Of a DNA stretch of 64,000 bases, positions 8,123 through 16,963 are shown piece after piece. The DNA lies in NCBI GenBank assembly GCA_965222835.1, contig CBDCUQ010000004.1:496001-560000 (forward strand), written 5' to 3'. The stretch is from CBDCUQ01 sp965222835. Its GTDB lineage: Bacteria > Pseudomonadota > Alphaproteobacteria > Rhizobiales > Hyphomicrobiaceae. The notes below the pieces were generated by a model. The model was not told where the DNA came from, ran no database searches, and worked only from the letters and a program-made list of their open reading frames with translations. Each line of letters begins with the position of its first letter. Within the stretch, counting starts at the first letter, position 1. A program made the translations under genes and the position numbers.

Positions 8123-9857
8123 CGGCTCGCGGGTGGACCAACTGTGGTGATGTCTTCGGTCGCTTCCGGGTTGCTCCCGATTCTCGGTCCGCCAGAGCCT
8201 CACGGAATTTGTTGGTGATCGGGTAGCGGCGGTCGCGGCCAAAGCTCCTTTCGGAGATCTTGACGCCGGGTGCGGCCTGTCGGCGTTTGTATTCGGCGAG
8301 GTAGAGCATGCGCTCGATCTTTTTGACGACGTCTGGCGCATGGCCGCGGGCGACGATGTCGGTGAGCGGCATTTCGTTTTCGACAAGGCACTCCAAAATG
8401 TCATCAAGAACAGGATAGGGCGGAAGGCTATCTTGATCGGTCTGGTTCGCCTTTAGCTCGGCGGTCGGGGCTTTGGTGATGATGCGCTCTGGAATGACGA
8501 TGCCTTCCGGTCCTTTGCCGCCCTTGGGCCGACTGGAATTGCGCCAGCGGGCGAGCGCATACACCTGCATCTTGTAAAGGTCTTTGATGGGATTAAAGCC
8601 ACCGTTCATATCGCCATAGAGCGTGGCGTATCCAACAGACATCTCGCTCTTATTGCCGGTGGTGAGCACCATGGCGCCGGTCTTGTTGGAGATTGCCATG
8701 AGAATTGCGCCGCGGGTGCGCGCTTGAATATTCTCTTCGGTGGTGTCTGCATCTGTGCCCTCGAGGATGGGTGCGAGGGCACGGCCGAAGCCTTCGACAG
8801 CCTCAGCAATGGGGAGTGTATCAAGGCGGACGCCGAGTGCTTTGGCACAGCCGCTGGCATCGTCCAGACTTTCTTGTGAGGTGTAGCGGTAGGGCAGCAT
8901 CACACACTGGACGCGATCCGCGCCGAGGGCGTCGACGGCAATGGCGGCGACAAGTGCGCTGTCAATTCCGCCGGAAAGACCAAGTACGACGCCCGGGAAT
9001 CCGTTCTTATTGACGTAATCCCGCAGTCCGAGCACGCAGGCATGGTATGCGGCGGACTCATTCTCTTCGATTTTGGCGAGTTGGCCTTTTGCACAGTGCC
9101 ATGCTCCGTTGCTTCTCGACCAATTGGTGACGACGACAGCCTCTTCCCACGCCGGCATTTGAGCGGCGAGGCTGCAATCCTTATTGAGTACGAAGGAGGC
9201 GCCATCAAAGACGAGCTCGTCCTGTCCGCCGACCAGGTTGAGATAGGCGAGGGGCAAGCCCGTTTCGGTGACGCGTGCAACGGCAATGTTGGTGCGGATG
9301 TCCGGCTTCGGCCAGTCGAAAGGCGAGCCATTCGTAGAGATGAGCAGTTCTGTGCCGCATTCGGACAGGCACTCGGCCACTTCCTCCTTCCAGATGTCTT
9401 CGCAGACGGGAAATCCGATGCGTACGCCTCTTACGTTGACCGGGCCGGGCAGGGGACCGGCATCAAAGATGCGCTTTTCGTCGAAAACACCGTAGTTCGG
9501 CAAATCCACCTTGAAACGGACCGCCACGATGGCGCCGTCGTCGAGTACGGCAACGGCGTTGTAGAGCTTGCCGTCTTCCGGCCAAATGGTTCCCACGGAT
9601 ATGGCCGGACCGGGCCCCATAGAGGCCGCCACGTCCTCTACGGCTTTACGTGCGGCTTGCTGGAACGCCGGTTTCTTGACGAGGTCTTCGGGAGGATAAC
9701 CGGTGATGTAGAGTTCGGGGAAGACGATTAAATCAGAGTTCGTTTTGGCGGCTTCCGCGCGTGCCGAAAGAAGCCGTGCGACATTTCCCTGAATGTCGCC
9801 GACGACGGCGTTGAGCTGGGCGAGTGCGATCTTGAGAGATGGCCGATCTTTGGTCAT
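8103..9857 (-). CDS. nadE: Glutamine-dependent NAD+ synthetase
   Basis: The start at ATG 9857 (MTKDRPSLKIALAQ) gives 584 aa. The N-terminal glutaminase domain of the nitrilase family has the triad Glu48 (VFPELY), Lys116 (FKVDLP) and Cys152 (GFPVCEDIW). The C-terminal ATP-pyrophosphatase domain has the PP-loop GLSGGIDSALVAAIA. The enzyme amidates nicotinic acid adenine dinucleotide with glutamine-derived ammonia and ATP, the last step of NAD+ synthesis. After the usual C terminus (PITNKFRE) a 25-residue basic tail follows, which is longer than usual. An upstream in-frame extension to 9947 has no family resemblance and was not used. Confidence 0.96.
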   Translation of the reverse strand: MTKDRPSLKIALAQLNAVVGDIQGNVARLLSARAEAAKTNSDLIVFPELYITGYPPEDLVKKPAFQQAARKAVEDVAASMGPGPAISVGTIWPEDGKLYNAVAVLDDGAIVAVRFKVDLPNYGVFDEKRIFDAGPLPGPVNVRGVRIGFPVCEDIWKEEVAECLSECGTELLISTNGSPFDWPKPDIRTNIAVARVTETGLPLAYLNLVGGQDELVFDGASFVLNKDCSLAAQMPAWEEAVVVTNWSRSNGAWHCAKGQLAKIEENESAAYHACVLGLRDYVNKNGFPGVVLGLSGGIDSALVAAIAVDALGADRVQCVMLPYRYTSQESLDDASGCAKALGVRLDTLPIAEAVEGFGRALAPILEGTDADTTEENIQARTRGAILMAISNKTGAMVLTTGNKSEMSVGYATLYGDMNGGFNPIKDLYKMQVYALARWRNSSRPKGGKGPEGIVIPERIITKAPTAELKANQTDQDSLPPYPVLDDILECLVENEMPLTDIVARGHAPDVVKKIERMLYLAEYKRRQAAPGVKISERSFGRDRRYPITNKFREALADRESGATRKRPKTSPQLVHPRADGGEMG

Positions 9858-10054
9858 GTGACGACTGTAGGGTGTGCTGTGATCAAGGTCGAGTGTTTCA
9901 GCGCCGGGGGTGCGGGTGTCCGGGCCGTGGCGACTCACCTGGGCCACTGGTTAACATGCCGGGGTGCGTGGGAGAGGTGTGGAACTGGCATTCATCCAGT
10001 GCTTGGAGACACGCAGGGACAATCGGCGGGGTTTGGGTTGGGTGTGGATGATCG

Positions 10055-10084
10055 TGCTGGCCATTCGAAAATGCTAAGTATAAG
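10055..10084 (+). promoter_or_regulatory. Possible promoter of tRNA-Arg
   Basis: TATAAG at 10079-10084 lies 12 nt before the tRNA-Arg 5' end. A weak -35 candidate TGCTGG (10055-10060) is 18 bp upstream. The -10 element is convincing; the -35 is not. Confidence 0.4.
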
Positions 10085-10096
10085 ACTAGACCGGAG

Positions 10097-10172
10097 GGTC
10101 TCCTAGCTCAATGGATAGAGCATCGCGCTTCGAACGCGAAGGTTGCAGGTTCGAGTCCTGCGGAGACCGCCA
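10097..10172 (+). tRNA. tRNA-Arg (UCG)
   Basis: The 76-nt cloverleaf encodes its CCA. The acceptor stem is GGTCTCC/GGAGACC and the anticodon arm is TCGCG-CTTCGAA-CGCGA, giving anticodon TCG, which reads CGA codons. The T arm has GGTTCGAGTCC. Confidence 0.97.
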
Positions 10173-10213
10173 TTTTTCGTTTGCGCGCAGCCGCCACGCC
10201 AACCCTGCGCGCG
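10173..10213 (+). repeat. tRNA-3' repeat, copy after tRNA-Arg
   Basis: Directly after the CCA is a TTTTTCGTTT tract and then a GC hairpin, GCGCGCAG (10183-10190) with CTGCGCGC (10205-10212). The 32-nt hairpin block is identical to that of the first unit after tRNA-Glu. Unlike that unit, no T-run follows, so its value as a terminator is doubtful even though the element is conserved. Confidence 0.7.
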
Positions 10214-10445
10214 GGCTCCGGTTCGAGATGATACCTCTCACCTCCGCCAGACCCACCGTAGCGATCACGGCTTTCACTTCGCGGCACCAAGGGCACGCCA
10301 GTAATGGGTCTTTAGGTCGCCTCACCGGCATGCCTGAAGCGCGGATGCTTTACCTATGAAAGCGGACGTAACTGCTGCGGCGCGAGGACGGGAGCGAAGG
10401 GCCAGTGACGGAACTTCCCACCTTGTCCGGCACTCGTACTCAACT

Positions 10446-11084
10446 CTAACAAACGCTGGGCACATGCTGTGATGACTCGAACGGAATTCCTAGGGCAATC
10501 GCATAGCGCACAAGTAGGGTTATTTCTGAAACCTCAAATTTCTTTAGAACGGCAATGCGATGCTTTTCCGCTGTGCGCGGGCTGATCTGAAGCAACTTGG
10601 CGGTTGATTTATTGGAGTGGCCGTTGACCATTAATCCGAACACTTGACGCTCCCGACCGGTCAGCTGTTCGAAGCCCTTCGCGGCAAGGCCCAGAACCTC
10701 ACCGACCCGACGATCCGCAACTTGGTTCTGGCACCCGACGAAATGAGTAACAACTCCGTCGCCATTGCGAATCGGATCGATCAGTAGCTCGTTATGGAAC
10801 AGGCTTCCGTTCTTGCGATAGTTCCGCAATATAGCGCGAACGGGGCGCCCACATGCTATTGCCTCGCGAATCACCGGGCGCGCGGGCTGTTCTGTATCCG
10901 TACCCTGCAAGAAACGGCAGTTTCTGCCGAGCACTTCGTCCTCGTCGTAGCCCGTGAGCGCCGCGAAGGCTGGGTTCATGTAGACAACTGCATTCTCAGG
11001 ATTGGTGGCGTCGGTCACCACGATGGCACTGCGCACGGCCTCCAATGCTTCTACATTCAAGATCTGAAGCAAGCCCAGATGCAT
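10446..11084 (-). CDS. LOV-HTH blue-light-responsive transcription regulator
   Basis: The protein has 212 aa. Residues about 10-125 are a PAS domain of the LOV subtype. It contains the motif GRNCRFLQG with the photoactive cysteine Cys56, which forms the flavin adduct in light, plus the flavin-contacting asparagines near NYRKNGSLFHNEL and Gln119 in VGCQNQ. Residues about 145-205 are a LuxR-type helix-turn-helix (LTGRERQVFGLM, then NKSTAKLLQISPRTAEKHR). This order and length match EL222 of Erythrobacter litoralis, a light-activated DNA-binding protein. Targets are unknown. The gene is divergent from a small unknown gene, with a PAS-GGDEF-EAL gene 1 kb away, so light-linked c-di-GMP control is possible but inferred. 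Confidence 0.93.
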   Translation of the reverse strand: MHLGLLQILNVEALEAVRSAIVVTDATNPENAVVYMNPAFAALTGYDEDEVLGRNCRFLQGTDTEQPARPVIREAIACGRPVRAILRNYRKNGSLFHNELLIDPIRNGDGVVTHFVGCQNQVADRRVGEVLGLAAKGFEQLTGRERQVFGLMVNGHSNKSTAKLLQISPRTAEKHRIAVLKKFEVSEITLLVRYAIALGIPFESSQHVPSVC

Positions 11085-11205
11085 AGTCTTATTCCACCGG
11101 GTAGACGCGAACTCTCAAACTCCACGCCTCCAATTGTCGATGCTGGTGCATTATGGGTGATAGTACCCATAGACGCCATAACTTTTCCAAGGCATTACCG
11201 ATTTC

Positions 11206-11595
11206 ATGTCGCAGAACCGCGGATGGGCATGCATGGAACGGGAAAGCAAACGGACTGCCAAGCCGGGGGATATGAGGGATCGTCAGGAAGCCCAATTTGT
11301 TGATCTTATGGTCAAGTTCGAGGGAGCGCGAACTGCACTCGTTGCCATCAATGAATTGCGCAGAAAATTGTCGAAGTCTCAGGGTTGGACAGCCGATATG
11401 GATGCGGTCGTTGAAGAACACAGCGATCAGCTCGGCGGGAAGCTTTCCGAGGTGGCTTGGAAGATCTCGGGTCAGCAAGCCGAGACGTCCTTCCAATTGA
11501 TGGTGAAGGCTACAGCGCTGCAATTCTATTGCGATGAGAGCCCTGATGATCTGATGATCGCACTCGTTACCTCGCTTTGCAGGGACGTAATGTAG
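11206..11595 (+). CDS. Hypothetical protein, 129 aa
   Basis: I do not recognise the family. The longest frame starts at ATG 11206, but 11233 (MERES) or 11272 (MRDRQ) are equally possible since no start has a strong ribosome binding site. The product is mostly helical and hydrophilic, with no signal peptide or membrane segment. The last 30 residues (ALQFYCDESPDDLMIALV and then TSLCRDV) look like a compact conserved C terminus. The opposite strand has a longer frame (11089-11682), but its composition is rich in His, Arg and Pro, as expected for an antisense shadow. It lies between the divergent LOV-HTH gene and the GGDEF-EAL gene. Confidence 0.55.
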   Translation: MSQNRGWACMERESKRTAKPGDMRDRQEAQFVDLMVKFEGARTALVAINELRRKLSKSQGWTADMDAVVEEHSDQLGGKLSEVAWKISGQQAETSFQLMVKATALQFYCDESPDDLMIALVTSLCRDVM

Positions 11596-12027
11596 CCCGA
11601 TCTGTATTGGGGGGCCGACCTTAGGAAATCTTGAATCAAATTGCAGGCGAACAGTGTCTAAGATGTATTTGAGGCTTCGCATCCCATCGAATGTTCAGAG
11701 AGACGTTTCAAACGCTCCAAAATATGGCAAGTCGCTGAACAATGCTACCACGCCAAGTTCCGAATTGGGCCGGGTCGGGTCATGAGTAGGCCCGGCTGGC
11801 TCAAAACTGCGCTCTCATTAATAGTCCATCCACTCTATAACTTAACGGAGAATTAGACTGGTGCAGACAATCTAAAATTGTATGCAGCCGGGAGTGAAAG
11901 TGGGGCTCTTGTCGGCTGCCGCTTATTCCGGATCGCGTGCCGACAAAACACCAGGCGGTCAGCCAGATCGCACTTCTGCATGAGGCTGCCGCTTGGCGTT
12001 CCGAGGTTTGCTTGAGGTAACAAGGTA
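11596..12027. other. Intergenic region upstream of the GGDEF-EAL gene
   Basis: This 432-bp region has visibly lower GC than its surroundings. I see no supported ORF, strong hairpin or RNA gene. It presumably contains the promoter of the downstream signalling gene. The ribosome binding region GAGGTAACAAGG lies just before ATG 12028. Confidence 0.35.
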
Positions 12028-14478
12028 ATGTTTAGAGTAGCTCACCAATTCGCTTCGATCCCCGGTCGCATCTCGCGTCTGATGCAGTCCTTCTCAGCGT
12101 TGACGAATGAGACGATAACACTCGTTCTCAAAATCTGCCTCGTAGTCTTCACGGCCGAAGTGGGCATGGTGACCGTATTCTTTGGCTTGGAATTCACGGT
12201 CAATTCGGTACTCTTGGCCGTATTCGATGCGACAATACTCGCGGCACTGAGTGCGCCAATAATCTACAGTTGGATCGTCAAACCATATCAGGTGGCAACC
12301 GGAGATTCGATGAAGGCCTTGCAACGAACGGCGCAAGAGCTTCGTGAGATTGCTGAGGAAAAAAACGAACACGCCAAATCCCTTACTGCTGCGTTATCGC
12401 GCCTTGAACTCCAGACTTCGATGATTAGTGAGTTGGCAATCATCTCTGAGACCGACGTTCGTGGTGTCATCACTGATGTCAACGAACAATTCTGTCGTAT
12501 CAGCGGTTATTCGCGCGAAGAGCTCGTGGGGCAGCGGCACTCAATGCTGAACTCTGGTTTCCATTCGAGGGACTTCTGGAAGGAAATGTATGCGACTCTA
12601 TCCAAGGGAGGCATTTGGCGGGCAGAGGTGCGGAATAAGCGCAAGGACGGATCATATTACTGGGTGCATTGTATCAACGCTTCGAAAAGGGACGAGAAAG
12701 GAAAGTTCGCGGGCTACATTAGCTTGCGCATTGACGTCACAGACAGGAAAGAGCACGAGGCTGAGCTCGAGCGCGAGAGATGGAAACTCAATGTCGCCCT
12801 CGAAAACATGGGATGCGGCTTGTCCATGTTCGATTCCGAACAACACCTCATAATGAGCAACGCAACCTACAGGGAAATCTACGGACTTTCCGAGGAGGCA
12901 ACACAACCCGGCACGCCGCTCTCCACGATCCTCGACTGTTATTCAAGGAGTATGGCAGGCGACACTTCGCCGGAGACCAGAAAGGGCATAGCCGCATGGT
13001 TGGAGGGCCTGAGGCACAAGACAGCGCGAGGCGTGCCCTTCGAGGAGTTGCAAAACACGCCGGAAGGAAAGGTTTTCAATGTCTCGTTCCGACCACTGCC
13101 CGACGGAGGATGGGTTGACATCCAAAAAGACATTACCGAGCGCCACCGAATGGAAGCCGAGATGGCTTACTTGGCCCGTCACGATGCGTTGACCGACCTT
13201 CCTAATCGCGTGTCTTTGCACGAGCATCTGAAATACCTTCTCAGGGGGTCACGAAGCGGTCGGAGCTTTGCAGTTCTGTTTCTCGATCTTGATCAATTCA
13301 AGACTGTGAACGACACCTTGGGGCATGCTGCAGGCGATACATTGCTGGTGGAGGTTGCCAAACGTTTGTGCTCCTGCGTCCGCGAAGGCGATCTCATTGC
13401 TCGTCTTGGCGGCGATGAGTTCGCCATCGTGCAAGCGGATGTTTCTGACGGGAAGGAAGCGCAATCATTGGCCGACCGGATTCTCAATACAATCAGCGCG
13501 CCTTATATGCTAAACGGCCGGCAGGTTGTCATCGGCGTATCGATCGGCATTGCCCTGTCTCCACAAGATGGCAATACGGCAGAGCCTCTTTTGAGCCATG
13601 CCGATTTGGCTCTTTATCAATCGAAAAATGAGGGCCGCGGCCAATATAGCTTCTTTGATCCCGGCATGTCAGCCGTGGCGCATAAGCGCCGCCGGCTCGA
13701 GACAGATATGCGCTCTGCTCTCGCTGCTGGTCAGTTTGAGCTCTACTATCAACCGCTGGTTGGTGCCGATAAGACCGACCTCAAAGGCTTCGAAGCGCTT
13801 CTGCGATGGAACCATCCAGAGAACGGTTTTGTTTCTCCACTCGAATTTATTCCTCTCGCTGAGGAGACCGGGCTTATCATTCCGATTGGAGCCTGGGTCT
13901 TGCAGCAGGCCTGTAAGCAAGCGCAGGCGTGGCCCAAGCATCTGTGGATTGCTGTCAATGTCTCTCCCATTCAACTAAGGCAGAAGGATTTTGCAGATAC
14001 AGTCATTGAGGCACTATCGAAATCGGGGCTTTCGCCGCACCGGCTGGAGATCGAGATCACAGAATCAGTGCTGACTGAAAAGACGGATGCTCTAATGGAG
14101 ACCATGCAAAAGTTGCGGGAGCTTGGCGTGCGTTTTGCTTTGGATGACTTCGGTACGGGTTACTCGTCGTTCGGCTCTTTGGGCATATATCCGATTGATA
14201 AGATCAAGATCGATCGCTCGTTTATCAAGGACCTAGTCCCAGGTGGGACCGCCTTTGGGACTGTGCGTGCTATCGCGGAACTTGGCCGCACCAGAGGCCT
14301 ATCCACCTGTGCCGAGGGGGTCGAGACTGAAGAACAGTTGACGCAATTGCGCCGCGAAGGCATCGGAGAAATCCAAGGCTTCTTGATCGGTCGACCACAG
14401 CCAGCCGGCAAGATCGAACGCGACCATTTTTCGGTGCCCAGCAAAAAGAAAAAGGCCGCAGCCCGAAGAGTTAGTTAG
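12028..14478 (+). CDS. Membrane PAS-GGDEF-EAL c-di-GMP signalling protein
   Basis: The protein has 816 aa. Two hydrophobic segments (about 27-50 and 55-80) anchor it, followed by a coiled region. A PAS domain (about 130-245, with SGYSREELVGQRHSML and WVHCINASKR) and a second PAS-like domain (about 255-370) follow. The GGDEF domain (about 380-540) has an intact ARLGGDEFAI near residue 461 and an RxxD inhibitory site (REGD) five residues upstream, so it may be an active, product-inhibited diguanylate cyclase. The EAL domain (about 555-800) starts with FELYYQPLV, has FEALLRW near 589 and DDFGTGYSS, so phosphodiesterase activity is also plausible. Both halves look catalytically competent. The bound PAS ligand is unknown, and there is no LOV-type cysteine in these PAS domains. 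Confidence 0.93.
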   Translation: MFRVAHQFASIPGRISRLMQSFSALTNETITLVLKICLVVFTAEVGMVTVFFGLEFTVNSVLLAVFDATILAALSAPIIYSWIVKPYQVATGDSMKALQRTAQELREIAEEKNEHAKSLTAALSRLELQTSMISELAIISETDVRGVITDVNEQFCRISGYSREELVGQRHSMLNSGFHSRDFWKEMYATLSKGGIWRAEVRNKRKDGSYYWVHCINASKRDEKGKFAGYISLRIDVTDRKEHEAELERERWKLNVALENMGCGLSMFDSEQHLIMSNATYREIYGLSEEATQPGTPLSTILDCYSRSMAGDTSPETRKGIAAWLEGLRHKTARGVPFEELQNTPEGKVFNVSFRPLPDGGWVDIQKDITERHRMEAEMAYLARHDALTDLPNRVSLHEHLKYLLRGSRSGRSFAVLFLDLDQFKTVNDTLGHAAGDTLLVEVAKRLCSCVREGDLIARLGGDEFAIVQADVSDGKEAQSLADRILNTISAPYMLNGRQVVIGVSIGIALSPQDGNTAEPLLSHADLALYQSKNEGRGQYSFFDPGMSAVAHKRRRLETDMRSALAAGQFELYYQPLVGADKTDLKGFEALLRWNHPENGFVSPLEFIPLAEETGLIIPIGAWVLQQACKQAQAWPKHLWIAVNVSPIQLRQKDFADTVIEALSKSGLSPHRLEIEITESVLTEKTDALMETMQKLRELGVRFALDDFGTGYSSFGSLGIYPIDKIKIDRSFIKDLVPGGTAFGTVRAIAELGRTRGLSTCAEGVETEEQLTQLRREGIGEIQGFLIGRPQPAGKIERDHFSVPSKKKKAAARRVS

Positions 14479-14578
14479 GGTCACGAGCCGGCCTCGTCGG
14501 CATGTCCGCATCACGTCCGCTTTGCCTCTGAACGCAGACGATTTGTGCTTGGCGGCCGGGATCGGATTGCGGACCCGA

Positions 14579-15511
14579 TCAATAGAAGAGGCTTGAGACG
14601 CTTTCTTCGCGGGCGGTGCGCAGGATCGCTTCTCCGATGAGGGGTGCGATCGATAGAACCCGGACGTTTTTTGCGGCCTTCACGGCTTCTGTCGGCAGGA
14701 TCGAATCGGTGATGACCAGTGACTTTAGCTGCGAATTTTGAATGCGTGAGACCGCACCACCCGAAAGCACGCCGTGTGTGATGTAGGCCGTGACCTCGGT
14801 TGCCCCATTCTTGAGGAGCGCTTCGGCGGCGTTGACGAGTGTGCCGCCGGAATCGACGATGTCGTCGATCATGATGCAGCGCTTGCCGGCGACGTCGCCG
14901 ATCACGTTCATGACCACGCTTTCACCCGGACGTTCGCGCCGCTTGTCGCAAATTGCGATTGGCGCTTCGATGCGTTTGGCGAGTGCACGCGCACGAACAA
15001 CGCCGCCGACGTCGGGTGACACAACGACGACATCGCCATTAGGGCAAGTCTCCTGAATATCGCGCGCGATGATCGGGGCGGCAAACAGGTTGTCGGTCGG
15101 GATATCGAAGAATCCCTGGATTTGGCCGGCATGCAGATCGACGGTGAGAACGCGGTCGGCGCCCGCGCGCTCAATGAGATTGGAGACGAGCTTGGCAGAG
15201 ATCGGTGTTCGGGGCCCAGGCTTGCGATCCTGACGGGCATAGCCGTAATAGGGGATCACCGCCGTAATGCGCTGGGCGGATGCGCGCATCAAGGCATCGA
15301 TCAGGATCAGCAGCTCCATGAGATTGTCATTTGCCGGGAAGGACGTCGACTGCAGCACGAAGACGTCCTGACCGCGGACGTTCTCCTGGACTTCGACGAA
15401 AATCTCCATGTCGGCAAAACGTCTGACCTGGCACTTGGTGAGGGGCACCTTGCAGTATTTTGCAATGGCCTTGGCGAGAGGACCGTTTGAATTGCCGGCA
15501 ACGAGCTTCAT
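14579..15511 (-). CDS. prs: Ribose-phosphate pyrophosphokinase
   Basis: The start at ATG 15511 (MKLVAGNSNGPLAKAIA) gives 310 aa, the usual PRPP synthetase length. Visible motifs are the ATP loop around YYGYARQDRKPGPRTPISAK, the catalytic-flap Lys/Arg region ICDKRRERPGES and the PRPP-binding loop CIMIDDIVDSGGTL. The enzyme makes phosphoribosyl pyrophosphate from ribose 5-phosphate and ATP for nucleotide, histidine, tryptophan and NAD synthesis. The 102-codon upstream extension to 15817 is Arg/Pro-rich and not part of the protein. It is convergent with the GGDEF-EAL gene. Confidence 0.97.
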   Translation of the reverse strand: MKLVAGNSNGPLAKAIAKYCKVPLTKCQVRRFADMEIFVEVQENVRGQDVFVLQSTSFPANDNLMELLILIDALMRASAQRITAVIPYYGYARQDRKPGPRTPISAKLVSNLIERAGADRVLTVDLHAGQIQGFFDIPTDNLFAAPIIARDIQETCPNGDVVVVSPDVGGVVRARALAKRIEAPIAICDKRRERPGESVVMNVIGDVAGKRCIMIDDIVDSGGTLVNAAEALLKNGATEVTAYITHGVLSGGAVSRIQNSQLKSLVITDSILPTEAVKAAKNVRVLSIAPLIGEAILRTAREESVSSLFY

Positions 15512-15680
15512 GCGCGGTCCGCCCCCGCCACCGTCTTCCGAGCATCCAATGGCATCAGGGCGCCTCTTGCGACAATCAGATGACGGGCTCATAGCAATTG
15601 GGCCCGGACGTGTAAACGGCCCGGGCCCAGCGATTGTGTCAGCGTTACCGTCGAACACCGGGATCGGTGCCCGCATGGCC

Positions 15681-16763
15681 TCAGTTTGGCTTTGTGTTTG
15701 GTGTGGCCTGGGCCTGCGTCTGTTTGGGTAAAAGCCCCGCGATCGTGTCGGCTGCCGCTGCGGCTGCCGCGTCTGCCGTTTGGCCCCATGCGCCGTCGAG
15801 CATGCCCTGCGGCACATCGTTCTTCTGCGTCACGCGCTTGAAGAACTTGCCTTTGGGGTCGAGCACTTCCCAGTCGATCTGCACGGATTGTTTGCCGTTC
15901 TTGGCCTGTCCGACGGCAACCTTACCCTGTACCTTGTAGGTCTGGCCCGATGGCTTGCTGGAAAGGGGAACGCCTTTCTTGGTCAGTGCCTTTTGCATGG
16001 CACTGGTGAGCGAGACACTGCCGTCGCCGGGTGCACCCGTTACACTTGCGACCATGACGTTTAGGCCGGCATTGCGATCGATGCTGCCGGTTGTCTGGGC
16101 TGGTGGCGTTGCGGTCTTTGGTGCCGTTGTTGGCCGGGCCGTGGCAATCTGCGGTTTCTTTGCAGCCGGCTGGGCCGTTGTGGCAGGCGGTGGTGCGGCA
16201 GCCACTGGTACTGCGGCAGGCGCCTGAGACTGCATCCATCCGCCGATCGATGCGCTTGTCTTGTTGACAATAGTACTTACCGCCTGCGGCGTGAGCGCCG
16301 GCCAGGGGTTCTTGCCTTGCGGCGCAGGTAGCATTTCCTCTCCGGTGAAGCTGTGCACCTGCTTACCTGCGGCGTCGGTCACGTGCCAAACGTAGGATGC
16401 CTTGGTCTTAGTTTTCTCGTTGGTCGCAACGACGTAGCCGCGAAGCGTGTATTCAGAGCGCGTGCTCGGTGTTTTGGCGACTGTGATCTTTTGGCTTTCG
16501 AGGGCCGTCGTGAGCTGGTTCTTGAACATCGCGTTGACGTTGTCCGGAGGTCCGAGCAACTTGGCGATGGACACCTTTGCCACTTGCGTCGCCGCAGGTT
16601 GCGCCGCCGGATTGGCGACGGCCGGGTTGGTTTGGTCCGAAGACGCAAAAATATTGGAGCTGGACTCGCAACCGCCGAGCGCAAAGCTCGCGGAGGCAAT
16701 CAATACTGCAAGCGTAATTGGCTTTCCGAAGCGCTTCGCCGCAGCAGAATCAATGGTCGTCAC
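15681..16763 (-). CDS. Proline/alanine-rich lipoprotein, unknown function
   Basis: The start is GTG 16763, with AAAGGGGGA seven nt upstream. An in-frame ATG at 16838 lacks such a site. The protein has 360 aa. It has a lipoprotein signal with lipobox ALGGC, so Cys32 should be lipidated. A globular region (about 60-170) follows with KLLGPPDNVNAMFKNQL and TRSEYTLRGYVVA, then a Pro/Ala/Thr-rich spacer, then a second region (about 240-345) with GDGSVSLTSAMQKALTKKG and VQIDWEVLDPKG. The two globular parts look like internal repeats: both contain a KVQG/LRGYV-type strand and a WxVxDxxGK pattern. That resembles periplasmic lipoproteins of cell-envelope complexes, but I assign no function. Confidence 0.75.
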   Translation of the reverse strand: MTTIDSAAAKRFGKPITLAVLIASASFALGGCESSSNIFASSDQTNPAVANPAAQPAATQVAKVSIAKLLGPPDNVNAMFKNQLTTALESQKITVAKTPSTRSEYTLRGYVVATNEKTKTKASYVWHVTDAAGKQVHSFTGEEMLPAPQGKNPWPALTPQAVSTIVNKTSASIGGWMQSQAPAAVPVAAAPPPATTAQPAAKKPQIATARPTTAPKTATPPAQTTGSIDRNAGLNVMVASVTGAPGDGSVSLTSAMQKALTKKGVPLSSKPSGQTYKVQGKVAVGQAKNGKQSVQIDWEVLDPKGKFFKRVTQKNDVPQGMLDGAWGQTADAAAAAAADTIAGLLPKQTQAQATPNTKPN

Positions 16764-16896
16764 GATGACGTCCCCCTTTGAATGACCCGCTGTTCTCCGG
16801 CGGCCGGCGTACTGACTTTGCGGCCCTAACCTCCTCACCTACCGGTACCCACTCATTTTTGTCTAACCAGTAGGGGGGGAAGCGTCCAGACCGAAA

Positions 16897-16932
16897 CCCG
16901 TGGATTCCTAGGTTGTGCCTAATATCCACGGG
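16897..16932 (-). terminator. Hairpin downstream of pgeF
   Basis: A perfect 9-bp stem, CCCGTGGAT with ATCCACGGG, with an 18-nt loop, lies 31 nt after the pgeF stop in the leftward direction. Only TTT follows it, so it is a weak intrinsic terminator candidate. Confidence 0.4.
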
Positions 16933-16963
16933 CCGCACTTCACCATAGATGTGGATTATGCAG

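Noticed and set aside
9042..9731. 229-codon plus-strand frame antisense to nadE
   Set aside because: nadE is unambiguous with all active-site motifs; the antisense frame is chance.
10086..10331. Minus-strand frames across tRNA-Arg and its repeat
   Set aside because: Same artefact: the reading comes from the tRNA antisense plus the shared hairpin repeat.
11089..11682. 197-codon minus-strand frame opposite the 129-aa unknown gene
   Set aside because: Its composition is His/Arg/Pro-rich, typical of a shadow, while the plus-strand frame has a protein-like pattern. Not fully excluded.
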